In this document: in pieces, positions 7,261-13,096 of the stretch
Position numbering within the stretch: the first letter of the stretch is position 1
Layout: each line of letters begins with the position of its first letter
Source: Campylobacteraceae bacterium
GTDB taxonomy: Bacteria; Campylobacterota; Campylobacteria; Campylobacterales; Sulfurovaceae
Reading direction: 5' to 3'
NCBI GenBank assembly: GCA_027056615.1
Contig: JALUKJ010000115.1
Location: 1 to 13,096 of the forward strand
Length of the DNA: 13,096 bases
Notes under the pieces: generated by a model
The model's database searches: none
Told to the model about the DNA's origin: nothing
Seen by the model: the letters and a program-made list of their open reading frames with translations, nothing else
Made by a program: the position numbers and the translations under genes

Positions 7261-8076
7261 ATGGCAGACAAACTACATGACATCAAAATTGATGAACTAG
7301 ACAGCCCTAAGAAGACCCCCCTTAAAAACATATTGACACTCTTAGCACTACTTTTTATTATCTTGGTAATTTCAGTGGTTATCACTAGACTTATTTTAGG
7401 TACAGATAGTGGTAAAGATGTTGAAGATAGTGCAAATACAGCAGGATTAGCAACAGAGGTTCAGACAGATAAAAATGAAAGCCTTACAAGTGGTTTAAGT
7501 AATGGAACAAAAGCAACATTAGCAGCAGCTACAGTAGCAACAACGGTTGCAGTGGCTTCAGGGGCAAAAAAAGTACCTGTTCTCTCTAATATTCTTGAAA
7601 GAAATAACAGCTCTCGTACAAAAACACCTTTAAGAACACATGCACCTGTTAAAGTTAAAGAGGTAAAAAAAGCTCCTAAAACTTATAAAACACCAAAACA
7701 TACAAGTTCTCATGTACCTAAAGCAACTAAACATACATCTACTCATAAAAAAGAGTATTCAGATAAAGTTGTTGTTAAAAAACATGTTACTAAAAAACAT
7801 TCAACTTTACATAGTGCTAGTTACCTAGGTGGAAAACAGAAAAAACTTACACATAGTTACTATATTCAAGTAGGTTCATACAAAAATACTAAAACTATTA
7901 TTAGTAAAATTAAAAAAGAGAACTTCAATTATTCATTACAAAAAGTAAATGGAAATAGCGAACTGACTCGTGTATTTGTAGGACCTTTCTTTAGCTCATC
8001 TCAAGCAGCAAAAAATCTTTCCAAAGTAAAAGCTCATGTACTTAAAAATGCTTATGTAAAAAAGGTAACTCCTTAA
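7261..8076 (+). CDS. Membrane-anchored SPOR-domain protein
   Basis: 271 residues from ATG 7261. A start at 7222 is possible in frame, but it overlaps the -10 element and lies before the expected RNA start; the ATG at 7261 has GGAG nine bases upstream. The order is: cytoplasmic N-terminus (1-23), one membrane helix (24-46), an Ala/Thr/Val-rich weakly hydrophobic stretch (85-101), a long Lys/Thr/His-rich low-complexity linker (about 120-197), and a C-terminal SPOR domain (198-271; SYYIQVGSYKN and RVFVGPFFSSSQAAKNLSKVK). SPOR domains bind septal peptidoglycan glycans stripped of stem peptides, so a role in division or envelope remodelling is inferred. The basic linker would cross the periplasm. 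It ends one base before trpE, indicating co-translation. Confidence 0.88.
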   Translation: MADKLHDIKIDELDSPKKTPLKNILTLLALLFIILVISVVITRLILGTDSGKDVEDSANTAGLATEVQTDKNESLTSGLSNGTKATLAAATVATTVAVASGAKKVPVLSNILERNNSSRTKTPLRTHAPVKVKEVKKAPKTYKTPKHTSSHVPKATKHTSTHKKEYSDKVVVKKHVTKKHSTLHSASYLGGKQKKLTHSYYIQVGSYKNTKTIISKIKKENFNYSLQKVNGNSELTRVFVGPFFSSSQAAKNLSKVKAHVLKNAYVKKVTP

Positions 8077-8077
8077 G

Positions 8078-9484
8078 ATGATAAAACAACTTCTCTTTGA
8101 CCAACTCACTCCTGTTTCCATGTATGGAAAGATAAAAGAGCATTTCAAAGAGGATGTTACCATGCTTTTTGAAAGTGTGGTAAATACACCAGAGGGAAAC
8201 TTCTCTTTTATTACTATTGGGGCAATGGAGCGTGTTGTTTATAAAAACAATGAAACACTCTATACCAATATAGATGGTAAAACTACTAACCTAGAGAGTG
8301 ACCCTTTCAGTTTTCTTCAAAATTATTATAACAATCTTGATAAAAAAGCATTTCAAGAGAGAGCAGACCAAGTTGGTTTTGCCTTTACCGATGGTTTCAT
8401 TGGCTTTATTGGTTATGATATGGTTAAAGTTTTTGAACCAACACTTAAATCGACAATGGATAACCTTAATGACCCACTTCAAACACCTGACCTTGACTTG
8501 GTTCGTCCTTCTATTCTACTCGCTTTTTCACATAAAACATCAAAGTTAACAATTATTCAAAATGATGAAAAATATACTCATGCAATAGAGAAGATAGAAA
8601 CTACTCTAAAAGAAGCCTCAAAACCTCAGGAGCTAAAAAGAGCTAAACTTGATGGAGAAGGAATATTCTCTATTGAAGAGGAGCGTTTTAAAGAGATGGT
8701 AGTAGAGTCAAAAGAGTCAATTAGAGCAGGAGATGTTTTCCAAATTCTTTTAGCTAATCGTTATACACAAAAAGGTGAAATTGACCCTCTAAGTTTTTAT
8801 CGACTTTTACGTTCAAAAAACCCCTCTCCTTACCTCTTTTTACTTGACTATGAAGATTTTTCTATCTGTGGGTCATCGCCTGAGGTTATGGTTAAGCTTA
8901 GCAATGATGAGATTCTGCTTCGCCCTATTGCAGGAACAAGAAAACGTGGAAAAACTCTAGCAAGAGACAAAGAACTAGAACTTGAAATGCTAAATGACCC
9001 AAAAGAGTGTGCTGAACATCTGATGCTCATTGACCTTGGGCGAAATGATGTTGGACGAGTAGCAAAAACAGGAACAGTTAAAGTCACCGATATGATGCGT
9101 GTAGAGCGTTATAGTCATGTTATGCATATGGTAACTGATGTTGAAGCGACTATTGCTAAAGACAAAGATATGTTTGACCTTTTCCGTGCTACCTTTACAG
9201 CAGGAACTATGACAGGAGCCCCTAAGATAATGGCTATGGAGCTTATTGCACAATTTGAACAGCTAAAACGTGGTTTTTACTCTGGCTCTGTTGGGTACTT
9301 TGCTTTTAATGGAGAGATGGATAGCTCTATTGCAATTAGAACAGCTCTTCTTAAACCTGACTCTATTACATTACAAGCAGGTGCTGGTGTGGTTGCTGAC
9401 TCTGTTCCTGAATTAGAATATCTTGAAGTTAAAAATAAATTAGGGGCTTTATTGGCTACCATTAAAGATATGGAAAAACTATAG
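8078..9484 (+). CDS. trpE: Anthranilate synthase component I (TrpE family)
   Basis: 468 residues. The family converts chorismate to anthranilate using ammonia from a TrpG glutaminase. Visible are MLFESVVNTPEG at 29-40, equivalent to the tryptophan feedback site region; GSSPEVMVKL at 265-274; RPIAGTRKRG at 282-291; ECAEHLMLIDLGRNDVGRV at 310-328; and TAGTMTGAPK at 374-383. The PIAGT motif with Ala separates it from PabB, which carries Lys there (PIKGT), so tryptophan synthesis is favoured over folate. ATG 8078 is one base after the SPOR stop; AAAGG lies inside the end of that gene. No trpG or other trp genes are nearby, and no trp leader is present. The partner subunit must be encoded elsewhere. 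Confidence 0.88.
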   Translation: MIKQLLFDQLTPVSMYGKIKEHFKEDVTMLFESVVNTPEGNFSFITIGAMERVVYKNNETLYTNIDGKTTNLESDPFSFLQNYYNNLDKKAFQERADQVGFAFTDGFIGFIGYDMVKVFEPTLKSTMDNLNDPLQTPDLDLVRPSILLAFSHKTSKLTIIQNDEKYTHAIEKIETTLKEASKPQELKRAKLDGEGIFSIEEERFKEMVVESKESIRAGDVFQILLANRYTQKGEIDPLSFYRLLRSKNPSPYLFLLDYEDFSICGSSPEVMVKLSNDEILLRPIAGTRKRGKTLARDKELELEMLNDPKECAEHLMLIDLGRNDVGRVAKTGTVKVTDMMRVERYSHVMHMVTDVEATIAKDKDMFDLFRATFTAGTMTGAPKIMAMELIAQFEQLKRGFYSGSVGYFAFNGEMDSSIAIRTALLKPDSITLQAGAGVVADSVPELEYLEVKNKLGALLATIKDMEKL

Positions 9485-9487
9485 TTT

Positions 9488-9589
9488 TGTAGGTTCGATT
9501 TTATCGAACGTGATATTAGCGTTTAATCTTCATAAATATTATTTTATATTTTGGATTTTGTTTTGACGTTCGATAAAATCGAACCTACA
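9488..9589. repeat. REP-type doublet (two inverted GTAG-footed hairpins)
   Basis: Two arms of 24 bases, 9488-9511 and 9566-9589, are exact reverse complements. Each arm is also a hairpin by itself: a 7-bp stem GTTCGAT/ATCGAAC with a 3-base loop (left stem 9493-9499 and 9503-9509). The left arm has GTAG (9489-9492) directly at the 5' foot of the stem, and the right arm has the mirror CTAC (9585-9588). A GTAG or GGAG foot plus hairpin is the established signature of REP sequences mobilised by RAYT (TnpA-REP) transposases, and an inverted pair is a BIME-like unit. The 54-base centre is AT-rich and has no gene. No target duplication is visible, as expected for this class. The right arm also contains TTGACG, which could act as a -35. 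A MITE is the alternative. Confidence 0.75.
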
Positions 9590-9621
9590 TAGGATTTAAG
9601 ATTATTTTAATAGGAATTTTC

Positions 9622-10416
9622 ATGCAACTCTTCAACATTTTTGGAAACCCTGTCTCTCACTCAAAATCACCTCTTATGCATAACCTAGCCTTTCAAGGCC
9701 TAGGATATAATGGAGTCTATACACGTTATAGACTAGAAGATGGCTCACAACTTCGAGAAAAATTTTTTGAACTTGGTATAAGTGGAGCGAACATTACAGT
9801 TCCTCATAAAGAGTATGCTTTTAAAGCTTGTGATGAACTTGATGAGTTTGCACAAAAAGTTGGCTCGGTTAATACAATTGTCAATAGAGATGGAAAACTA
9901 TATGGCTACAATACAGATGCTACTGGATTTTTAAAAGCCATTTCAGAGTTTAAAGAGATTAAAACCGTTCTTTTTTTAGGGGCTGGTGGAACAGCACAGT
10001 CTACGTCTATTGTATTGCGTGATGCAGGATATAAAGTCACGCTTTTAAACCGTAGTCCTAAACGTTTAGAGCGTTATAAAAAAGAGGGCTTTAAAACCTT
10101 TACTTTTGAAGATTTTGAGATGAATGAACATTTTGATTTAGTCGTCAATATGACCTCAGCAGGGCTAGAAGATGACTCTCTTCCTTGCCCTATTGAGATT
10201 TTAGAAGAGGTTGTCCTATCTTCAAAGGCGTGTGTTGATGTTATCTACGGTAAAGAGACACCCTTTTTAAAATTTGCAAAAAACTATAACAAACCAACTA
10301 AAGATGGAAGCGATATGTTACTATATCAAGGTATAATTGCATTTGAATATTTTACCAACCATCAATATAGCTTTGATGAGATTAAACTATATATGCAACA
10401 AGCATTTAAATTATAA
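9622..10416 (+). CDS. aroE: Shikimate dehydrogenase (NADP+)
   Basis: 264 residues, typical length. The enzyme reduces 3-dehydroshikimate to shikimate with NADPH, the fourth step toward chorismate, the substrate of TrpE encoded just upstream. Landmarks are SHSKSPLMHN at 12-21 (Ser12 and Ser14 bind shikimate), ITVPHKE at 58-64 with catalytic Lys63, NTDATGF at 97-103 with Asp99, the dinucleotide loop GAGGTAQ at 120-126, NRS at 143-145 (the NADP-selecting NRT/S motif), NMTSAG at 176-181, and DMLLYQG at 231-237. ATG 9622 has AGGA six bases upstream. The REP doublet separates it from trpE, so it may have its own transcript, but I see no clear promoter. Confidence 0.96.
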   Translation: MQLFNIFGNPVSHSKSPLMHNLAFQGLGYNGVYTRYRLEDGSQLREKFFELGISGANITVPHKEYAFKACDELDEFAQKVGSVNTIVNRDGKLYGYNTDATGFLKAISEFKEIKTVLFLGAGGTAQSTSIVLRDAGYKVTLLNRSPKRLERYKKEGFKTFTFEDFEMNEHFDLVVNMTSAGLEDDSLPCPIEILEEVVLSSKACVDVIYGKETPFLKFAKNYNKPTKDGSDMLLYQGIIAFEYFTNHQYSFDEIKLYMQQAFKL

Positions 10417-10427
10417 AGGGAAAAATT

Positions 10428-10907
10428 ATGCAAGAGATTTTTGACCAATATGCATCTTTTATTATTTTTATTCACGTTCTATCTGCCATTGTATGGGTAG
10501 GAGGAATGATTGCTATTAGACTTACTGTTCACCCTAGTCTACAAACTATAGAGAGTCCAGAAATAAAATTAGGAAAAACTTTAGAGATTATGAAACGGCT
10601 TTTAAATATGGTAATACCTATGGTTATTGCACTTATTATTACAGCTGTTATTTTAGCTATTGGGGAAGGATTTGATGGAACACCTCTATACTCAATAGTT
10701 ATTGTCAAAGAAGTTATTTGGACACTTATGACAACTATTTTTATTGTCATATATATCAAACGTATTCAAGGCGAAAAGCTCTTTAAACAAAAAGAGTTTG
10801 CCAAAGCAAAAGATAGTATAAAGCTCATTCCAAATCTTTTACTCCCTATCAATATCTCATTAGGATTAATAGCACTCTACTTAGGTATTACATTAAGAGG
10901 GTTTTGA
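10428..10907 (+). CDS. Four-helix integral membrane protein, CopD/HemJ-like
   Basis: 159 residues with four hydrophobic helices at about 10-32, 57-78, 88-111 and 132-155, and a basic cytoplasmic loop at 111-132. Helix 1 contains HVLSAIVWVGGM (His16, Trp23), resembling the His-x-x-x-x-x-x-Trp-x-Gly-Gly pattern of CopD-like and HemJ-like membrane proteins, where the histidine can bind heme or metal. The end (LLPINISLGLIALYLGITLRGF) looks conserved in related proteins that I recall from this phylum. The precise function is unknown. ATG 10428 has AAAGGGA seven bases upstream, overlapping the aroE stop, so the two genes are co-transcribed. Its last 31 bases overlap the 3' end of the convergent rhodanese gene. 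Confidence 0.72.
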   Translation: MQEIFDQYASFIIFIHVLSAIVWVGGMIAIRLTVHPSLQTIESPEIKLGKTLEIMKRLLNMVIPMVIALIITAVILAIGEGFDGTPLYSIVIVKEVIWTLMTTIFIVIYIKRIQGEKLFKQKEFAKAKDSIKLIPNLLLPINISLGLIALYLGITLRGF

Positions 10908-11344
10908 GTTGTGGAGTTTAACTCCATACTCTCAATCGTGAACTCTTCTCTAGGGTATATAGTAACTATATACCCATCTTTAACTAACTTATCCATACCA
11001 CCAATCAAATTAACAACATGGTAATCAAGCCTATTTCCTAATAAATTAGAAATTAACTTAGTTCTACTTGAAGTATTACAAATAATAGCAAACTGTTCAT
11101 TTTTTTTGACAATTTTATTAAGCTTATTGATAAAATCTTTTACATTATAGTGAGACTCTTCATCAAAAAAAGTTAGAAGATAAGCATTTTTAATAATGCC
11201 CATCTCTCTCCATTCACTTTTAGTTCTAATATCTATTATTTTCATCTTATTTGATTTTACAAAATCAATCGTTACAGGTAAATTTGTTACTTCTGCTACA
11301 AGCAGAGTAGCAAAAAATAGTAATCCAAACACTGTTTTTTTCAT
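10877..11344 (-). CDS. Exported rhodanese-like sulfurtransferase
   Basis: 155 residues from ATG 11344. ATG 11350 and TTG 11365 are in-frame alternatives: AAGGA lies 10 bases before 11344 and 4 before 11350. Residues 1-17 form a signal peptide (MKKTVFGLLFFATLLVA), so it should be periplasmic. The rhodanese domain shows IIDIRTKSEW at 36-45 and the active loop IICNTSSRTKL at 87-97, with Cys89 and Arg94 forming the normal C-x4-R pattern; IGGM near 114 closes the fold. Unlike the rhodanese at 366-983, the catalytic cysteine is present. The last residues (NSTTQNPLNVIPK) are encoded antisense to the neighbouring membrane-protein gene. It lies 69 bases downstream of purH; a possible -10 (TATAAA, 11372-11377) could give it a separate transcript. 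The substrate is unknown. Confidence 0.82.
   Translation of the reverse strand: MKKTVFGLLFFATLLVAEVTNLPVTIDFVKSNKMKIIDIRTKSEWREMGIIKNAYLLTFFDEESHYNVKDFINKLNKIVKKNEQFAIICNTSSRTKLISNLLGNRLDYHVVNLIGGMDKLVKDGYIVTIYPREEFTIESMELNSTTQNPLNVIPK
10906..10931 (+). terminator. Hairpin at the stop of the CopD-like gene
   Basis: A stem TGGAGT/ACTCCA (10912-10917 and 10921-10926, loop TTA) is extended by GAGT/ACTC (10906-10909 and 10928-10931) across a small internal loop. It begins inside the TGA of the + strand gene. There is no U-tract, so termination is possible but weakly supported. It also lies within the coding tail of the opposing rhodanese gene. Confidence 0.4.
10953..10975. repeat. 10-bp perfect hairpin within the rhodanese coding tail
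   Basis: GGGTATATAG at 10953-10962 and CTATATACCC at 10966-10975 form a perfect stem with loop TAA. It encodes part of DGYIVTIYPR in the - strand rhodanese and lies 46 bases after the stop of the + strand membrane gene. It may act as a backup terminator for + strand transcripts. Confidence 0.4.
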
Positions 11345-11413
11345 TAACATATTATCCTTGTTCAATTCTCTTTTATAAATGTTAACAAATAATCGTGAAT
11401 AATTCGTAAAATC

Positions 11414-12946
11414 CTAATGTAAAAAGTGTCTTACTGTTGTAAAATAGAGTGAAATTCCATGCTCATTCGATGCTTCAATCACCTCATCATCTCTAATACT
11501 CCCACCTGGTTCAATAATTGCTTTTACCCCAGCTTCGGCTGCTGCGTCTATACTATCTCTAAATGGGAAAAATGCTTCAGAAGCCATCGCAGCACCACTA
11601 ACATCTAAGCCCATCTCTTTTGCTTTTTTCAAAGCACATTGAGCAGCATCTACACGACTTGTCATTCCCATTCCAACAGCAACCATAGCAGAGTCTTTTA
11701 CATAAACCACACAGTTTGACTTGGTAAGTCCTGCTACTTTCCACGCAATTTCTAAATCTTTCATCTCCTGTTCTGAGGCTGTAAGTTCTGATTTTTTATG
11801 AGCATTATGTACCTCATTATCACAGATACAGTCAGAATTTTGATAAACAAATCCACCATCAACATGTTTAAAGTCATGGCTATCTTTTGACATCACTAAT
11901 TTAGTTCCACCTTGTGAAAAGAGTTTAAGACGTTTTTTCTTCTCAAATACTTCAAGAGCTTCATCTGTGAAATCAGGTGCCATAACTACTTCTAAGAAAA
12001 TCTCATTCATCTTAGTAGCAAGTTCTTTATCTACTATGCCATTAACAGCTACTACACCACCAAAAGCAGATACAGGGTCGCACTTTAAAGCTTCAGTATA
12101 CGACTCAAAAAGGGTATCTTTAAGTGCAAATCCACAAGGGTTACCATGTTTTACAATACAGACAGCATTTGCATCACCAAAACTAGAGGCAATCTTTAAA
12201 GCACCATTAACATCATTAATATTGTTAAATGAGGCTTCACCTTTAAGTTGTTTAAAGTTTTTCGTAAAATGGTTATCAAACTCATACAATGCACCATCTT
12301 GATGTGGATTCTCTCCATAACGTGTCTGAAATGCTTTTTTACCTGTAATAAACTGATATTCTCCAAATCCATTATTGAAACGTTTGTTCATGTAGTTTGC
12401 AATCATCGAGTCATAAGAGGCAGTATGTTCAAATGCTTTAATCATTAGACCTCTTCTAAACTCTAAACTATCTTCGTTTTTTTCTAAAGCTTCAAGTACT
12501 ACATCATAATCATTTGAATCTGTAATAATAAGAACATCATTAAAGTTTTTAGCAGCTGAGCGTACCATAGTTGGTCCACCAATATCAATGTTTTCAATAA
12601 TCTCATCAAAATCTTCAGTACGCTCAATGGTCTCTTTAAATGGATAAAGATTAACACAGACAAGGTCGATTCCCTCTACACCAAGCTCTTTAGCTTGTGC
12701 CACATGAGCTTCATCACCACGTTTATGTAAAATTCCACCATGAACATAAGGGTTAAGTGTCTTAACACGCCCTTCAAAACACTCTGGAAACTTAGTTACT
12801 TCATCAATCTCTATAACTTTTACACCAGCTTGGGAGAGTTTTTTAAATGTTCCACCAGTTGAAATAATTTCCCAACCCATTTTTTCAAGTCCTTGTGCGA
12901 ACTCAACAATACCACTTTTGTCACTTACACTTAATAATGCTCTCAT
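11414..12946 (-). CDS. purH: Bifunctional AICAR transformylase / IMP cyclohydrolase
   Basis: 510 residues, full length. It catalyses the last two steps of IMP synthesis: formylation of AICAR by 10-formyl-tetrahydrofolate, then ring closure. The N-terminal cyclohydrolase domain (1 to about 195) shows LLSVSDKSG at 4-12, STGGTFKKL at 29-37, [15 protein letters not shown] at 59-73 and [15 protein letters not shown] at 120-134. The C-terminal transformylase domain shows RYGENPHQ at 209-216, VKHGNPCG at 265-272 with Lys266 and His267 in the active site, [11 protein letters not shown] at 290-300, and [12 protein letters not shown] near 456-467. The final residues VRHFLH match the family end. ATG 12946 has AAGGG six bases upstream. 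It is transcribed from a promoter near 12975 and is followed by the exported rhodanese gene. Confidence 0.97.
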   Translation of the reverse strand: MRALLSVSDKSGIVEFAQGLEKMGWEIISTGGTFKKLSQAGVKVIEIDEVTKFPECFEGRVKTLNPYVHGGILHKRGDEAHVAQAKELGVEGIDLVCVNLYPFKETIERTEDFDEIIENIDIGGPTMVRSAAKNFNDVLIITDSNDYDVVLEALEKNEDSLEFRRGLMIKAFEHTASYDSMIANYMNKRFNNGFGEYQFITGKKAFQTRYGENPHQDGALYEFDNHFTKNFKQLKGEASFNNINDVNGALKIASSFGDANAVCIVKHGNPCGFALKDTLFESYTEALKCDPVSAFGGVVAVNGIVDKELATKMNEIFLEVVMAPDFTDEALEVFEKKKRLKLFSQGGTKLVMSKDSHDFKHVDGGFVYQNSDCICDNEVHNAHKKSELTASEQEMKDLEIAWKVAGLTKSNCVVYVKDSAMVAVGMGMTSRVDAAQCALKKAKEMGLDVSGAAMASEAFFPFRDSIDAAAEAGVKAIIEPGGSIRDDEVIEASNEHGISLYFTTVRHFLH

Positions 12947-12972
12947 ATATAACCCTTAAAAAAATTTTTGAA

Positions 12973-12978
12973 ATTATA
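12973..12978 (-). promoter_or_regulatory. -10 element for purH
   Basis: A perfect TATAAT on the - strand lies about 27 bases before the purH start codon, with RNA expected to begin near 12966. No convincing -35 is visible. The remaining sequence to the window end (12979-13096) is strongly AT-rich, with no open frame or clear structure. No PurR-like operator is recognised. Confidence 0.6.
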
Positions 12979-13096
12979 GCTAAACCTCTTAAATAGCTTG
13001 TTTTTTTTCTAAGTAGATTAAGAAAAAGAGAAAAATATTTTATCTTTTAATATATATAAAAGCTTTAATCTAGTATTATTAATTAAAGTTTGTTTT

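Noticed and set aside
8040..8078. A tryptophan leader peptide or attenuator before trpE
   Set aside because: trpE begins one base after the SPOR stop codon, so there is no leader region.
11967..12302. A 111-codon + strand frame inside purH, with similar antisense frames in glyA, trpE and the permease gene
   Set aside because: These lie opposite strongly conserved genes, and their translations show no domain features.
13044..13062. An AT palindrome (CTTTTA ... TAAAAG) near the window end
   Set aside because: Only A/T-rich pairing with no U-tract and no neighbouring gene in view; expected by chance in such sequence.

Overview
The window looks like chromosomal DNA from a free-living Campylobacterota (Epsilonproteobacteria) bacterium, probably Sulfurovum- or Sulfurimonas-like. 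The reasons are strong AT richness, protein sequences resembling that phylum, and the block glyA - DUF1882 - SPOR protein - trpE - aroE, whose DUF1882 member I know mainly from these bacteria. The genus is inferred from remembered sequence style, not from a search.

Layout. (1) Bases 1-1880, + strand: an unusually A-rich group of exported proteins: the end of a LysM protein, a rhodanese-fold protein whose catalytic cysteine is replaced by serine but which keeps a CPPYC motif, and a PstS-like solute-binding protein with cysteines at two predicted ligand loops. (2) Bases 1930-5322, - strand: in transcription order an APC amino acid permease, the manganese exporter mntP (1-base stop/start overlap), then ribosomal protein S20 (rpsT) and peptide chain release factor 1 (prfA). 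A hairpin at 1891-1910 separates the convergent groups 1 and 2. (3) Bases 5431-9484, + strand: glyA, a DUF1882 gene starting with TTG, a membrane-anchored SPOR protein with its own extended -10 promoter, and trpE. (4) Bases 9488-9589: a 102-bp REP-type doublet (two inverted GTAG-footed hairpins) between trpE and aroE. (5) Bases 9622-10907, + strand: aroE and a four-helix membrane protein. (6) Bases 10877-12946, - strand: purH and then a small exported rhodanese with an intact active site, whose 3' end overlaps the membrane-protein gene by 31 bases. The last 150 bases carry the purH promoter and otherwise only AT-rich sequence.

Most of the window is housekeeping: one-carbon metabolism (glyA), chorismate and tryptophan synthesis (aroE, trpE), purine synthesis (purH), translation (rpsT, prfA) and cell division (SPOR). 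The parts least explained by known biology are the exported thiol/solute-binding group at 1-1880, the REP doublet, and the hairpins inside the convergent gene overlap near 10.9 kb. No CRISPR array, tRNA, rRNA, insertion sequence or complete mobile element is visible.
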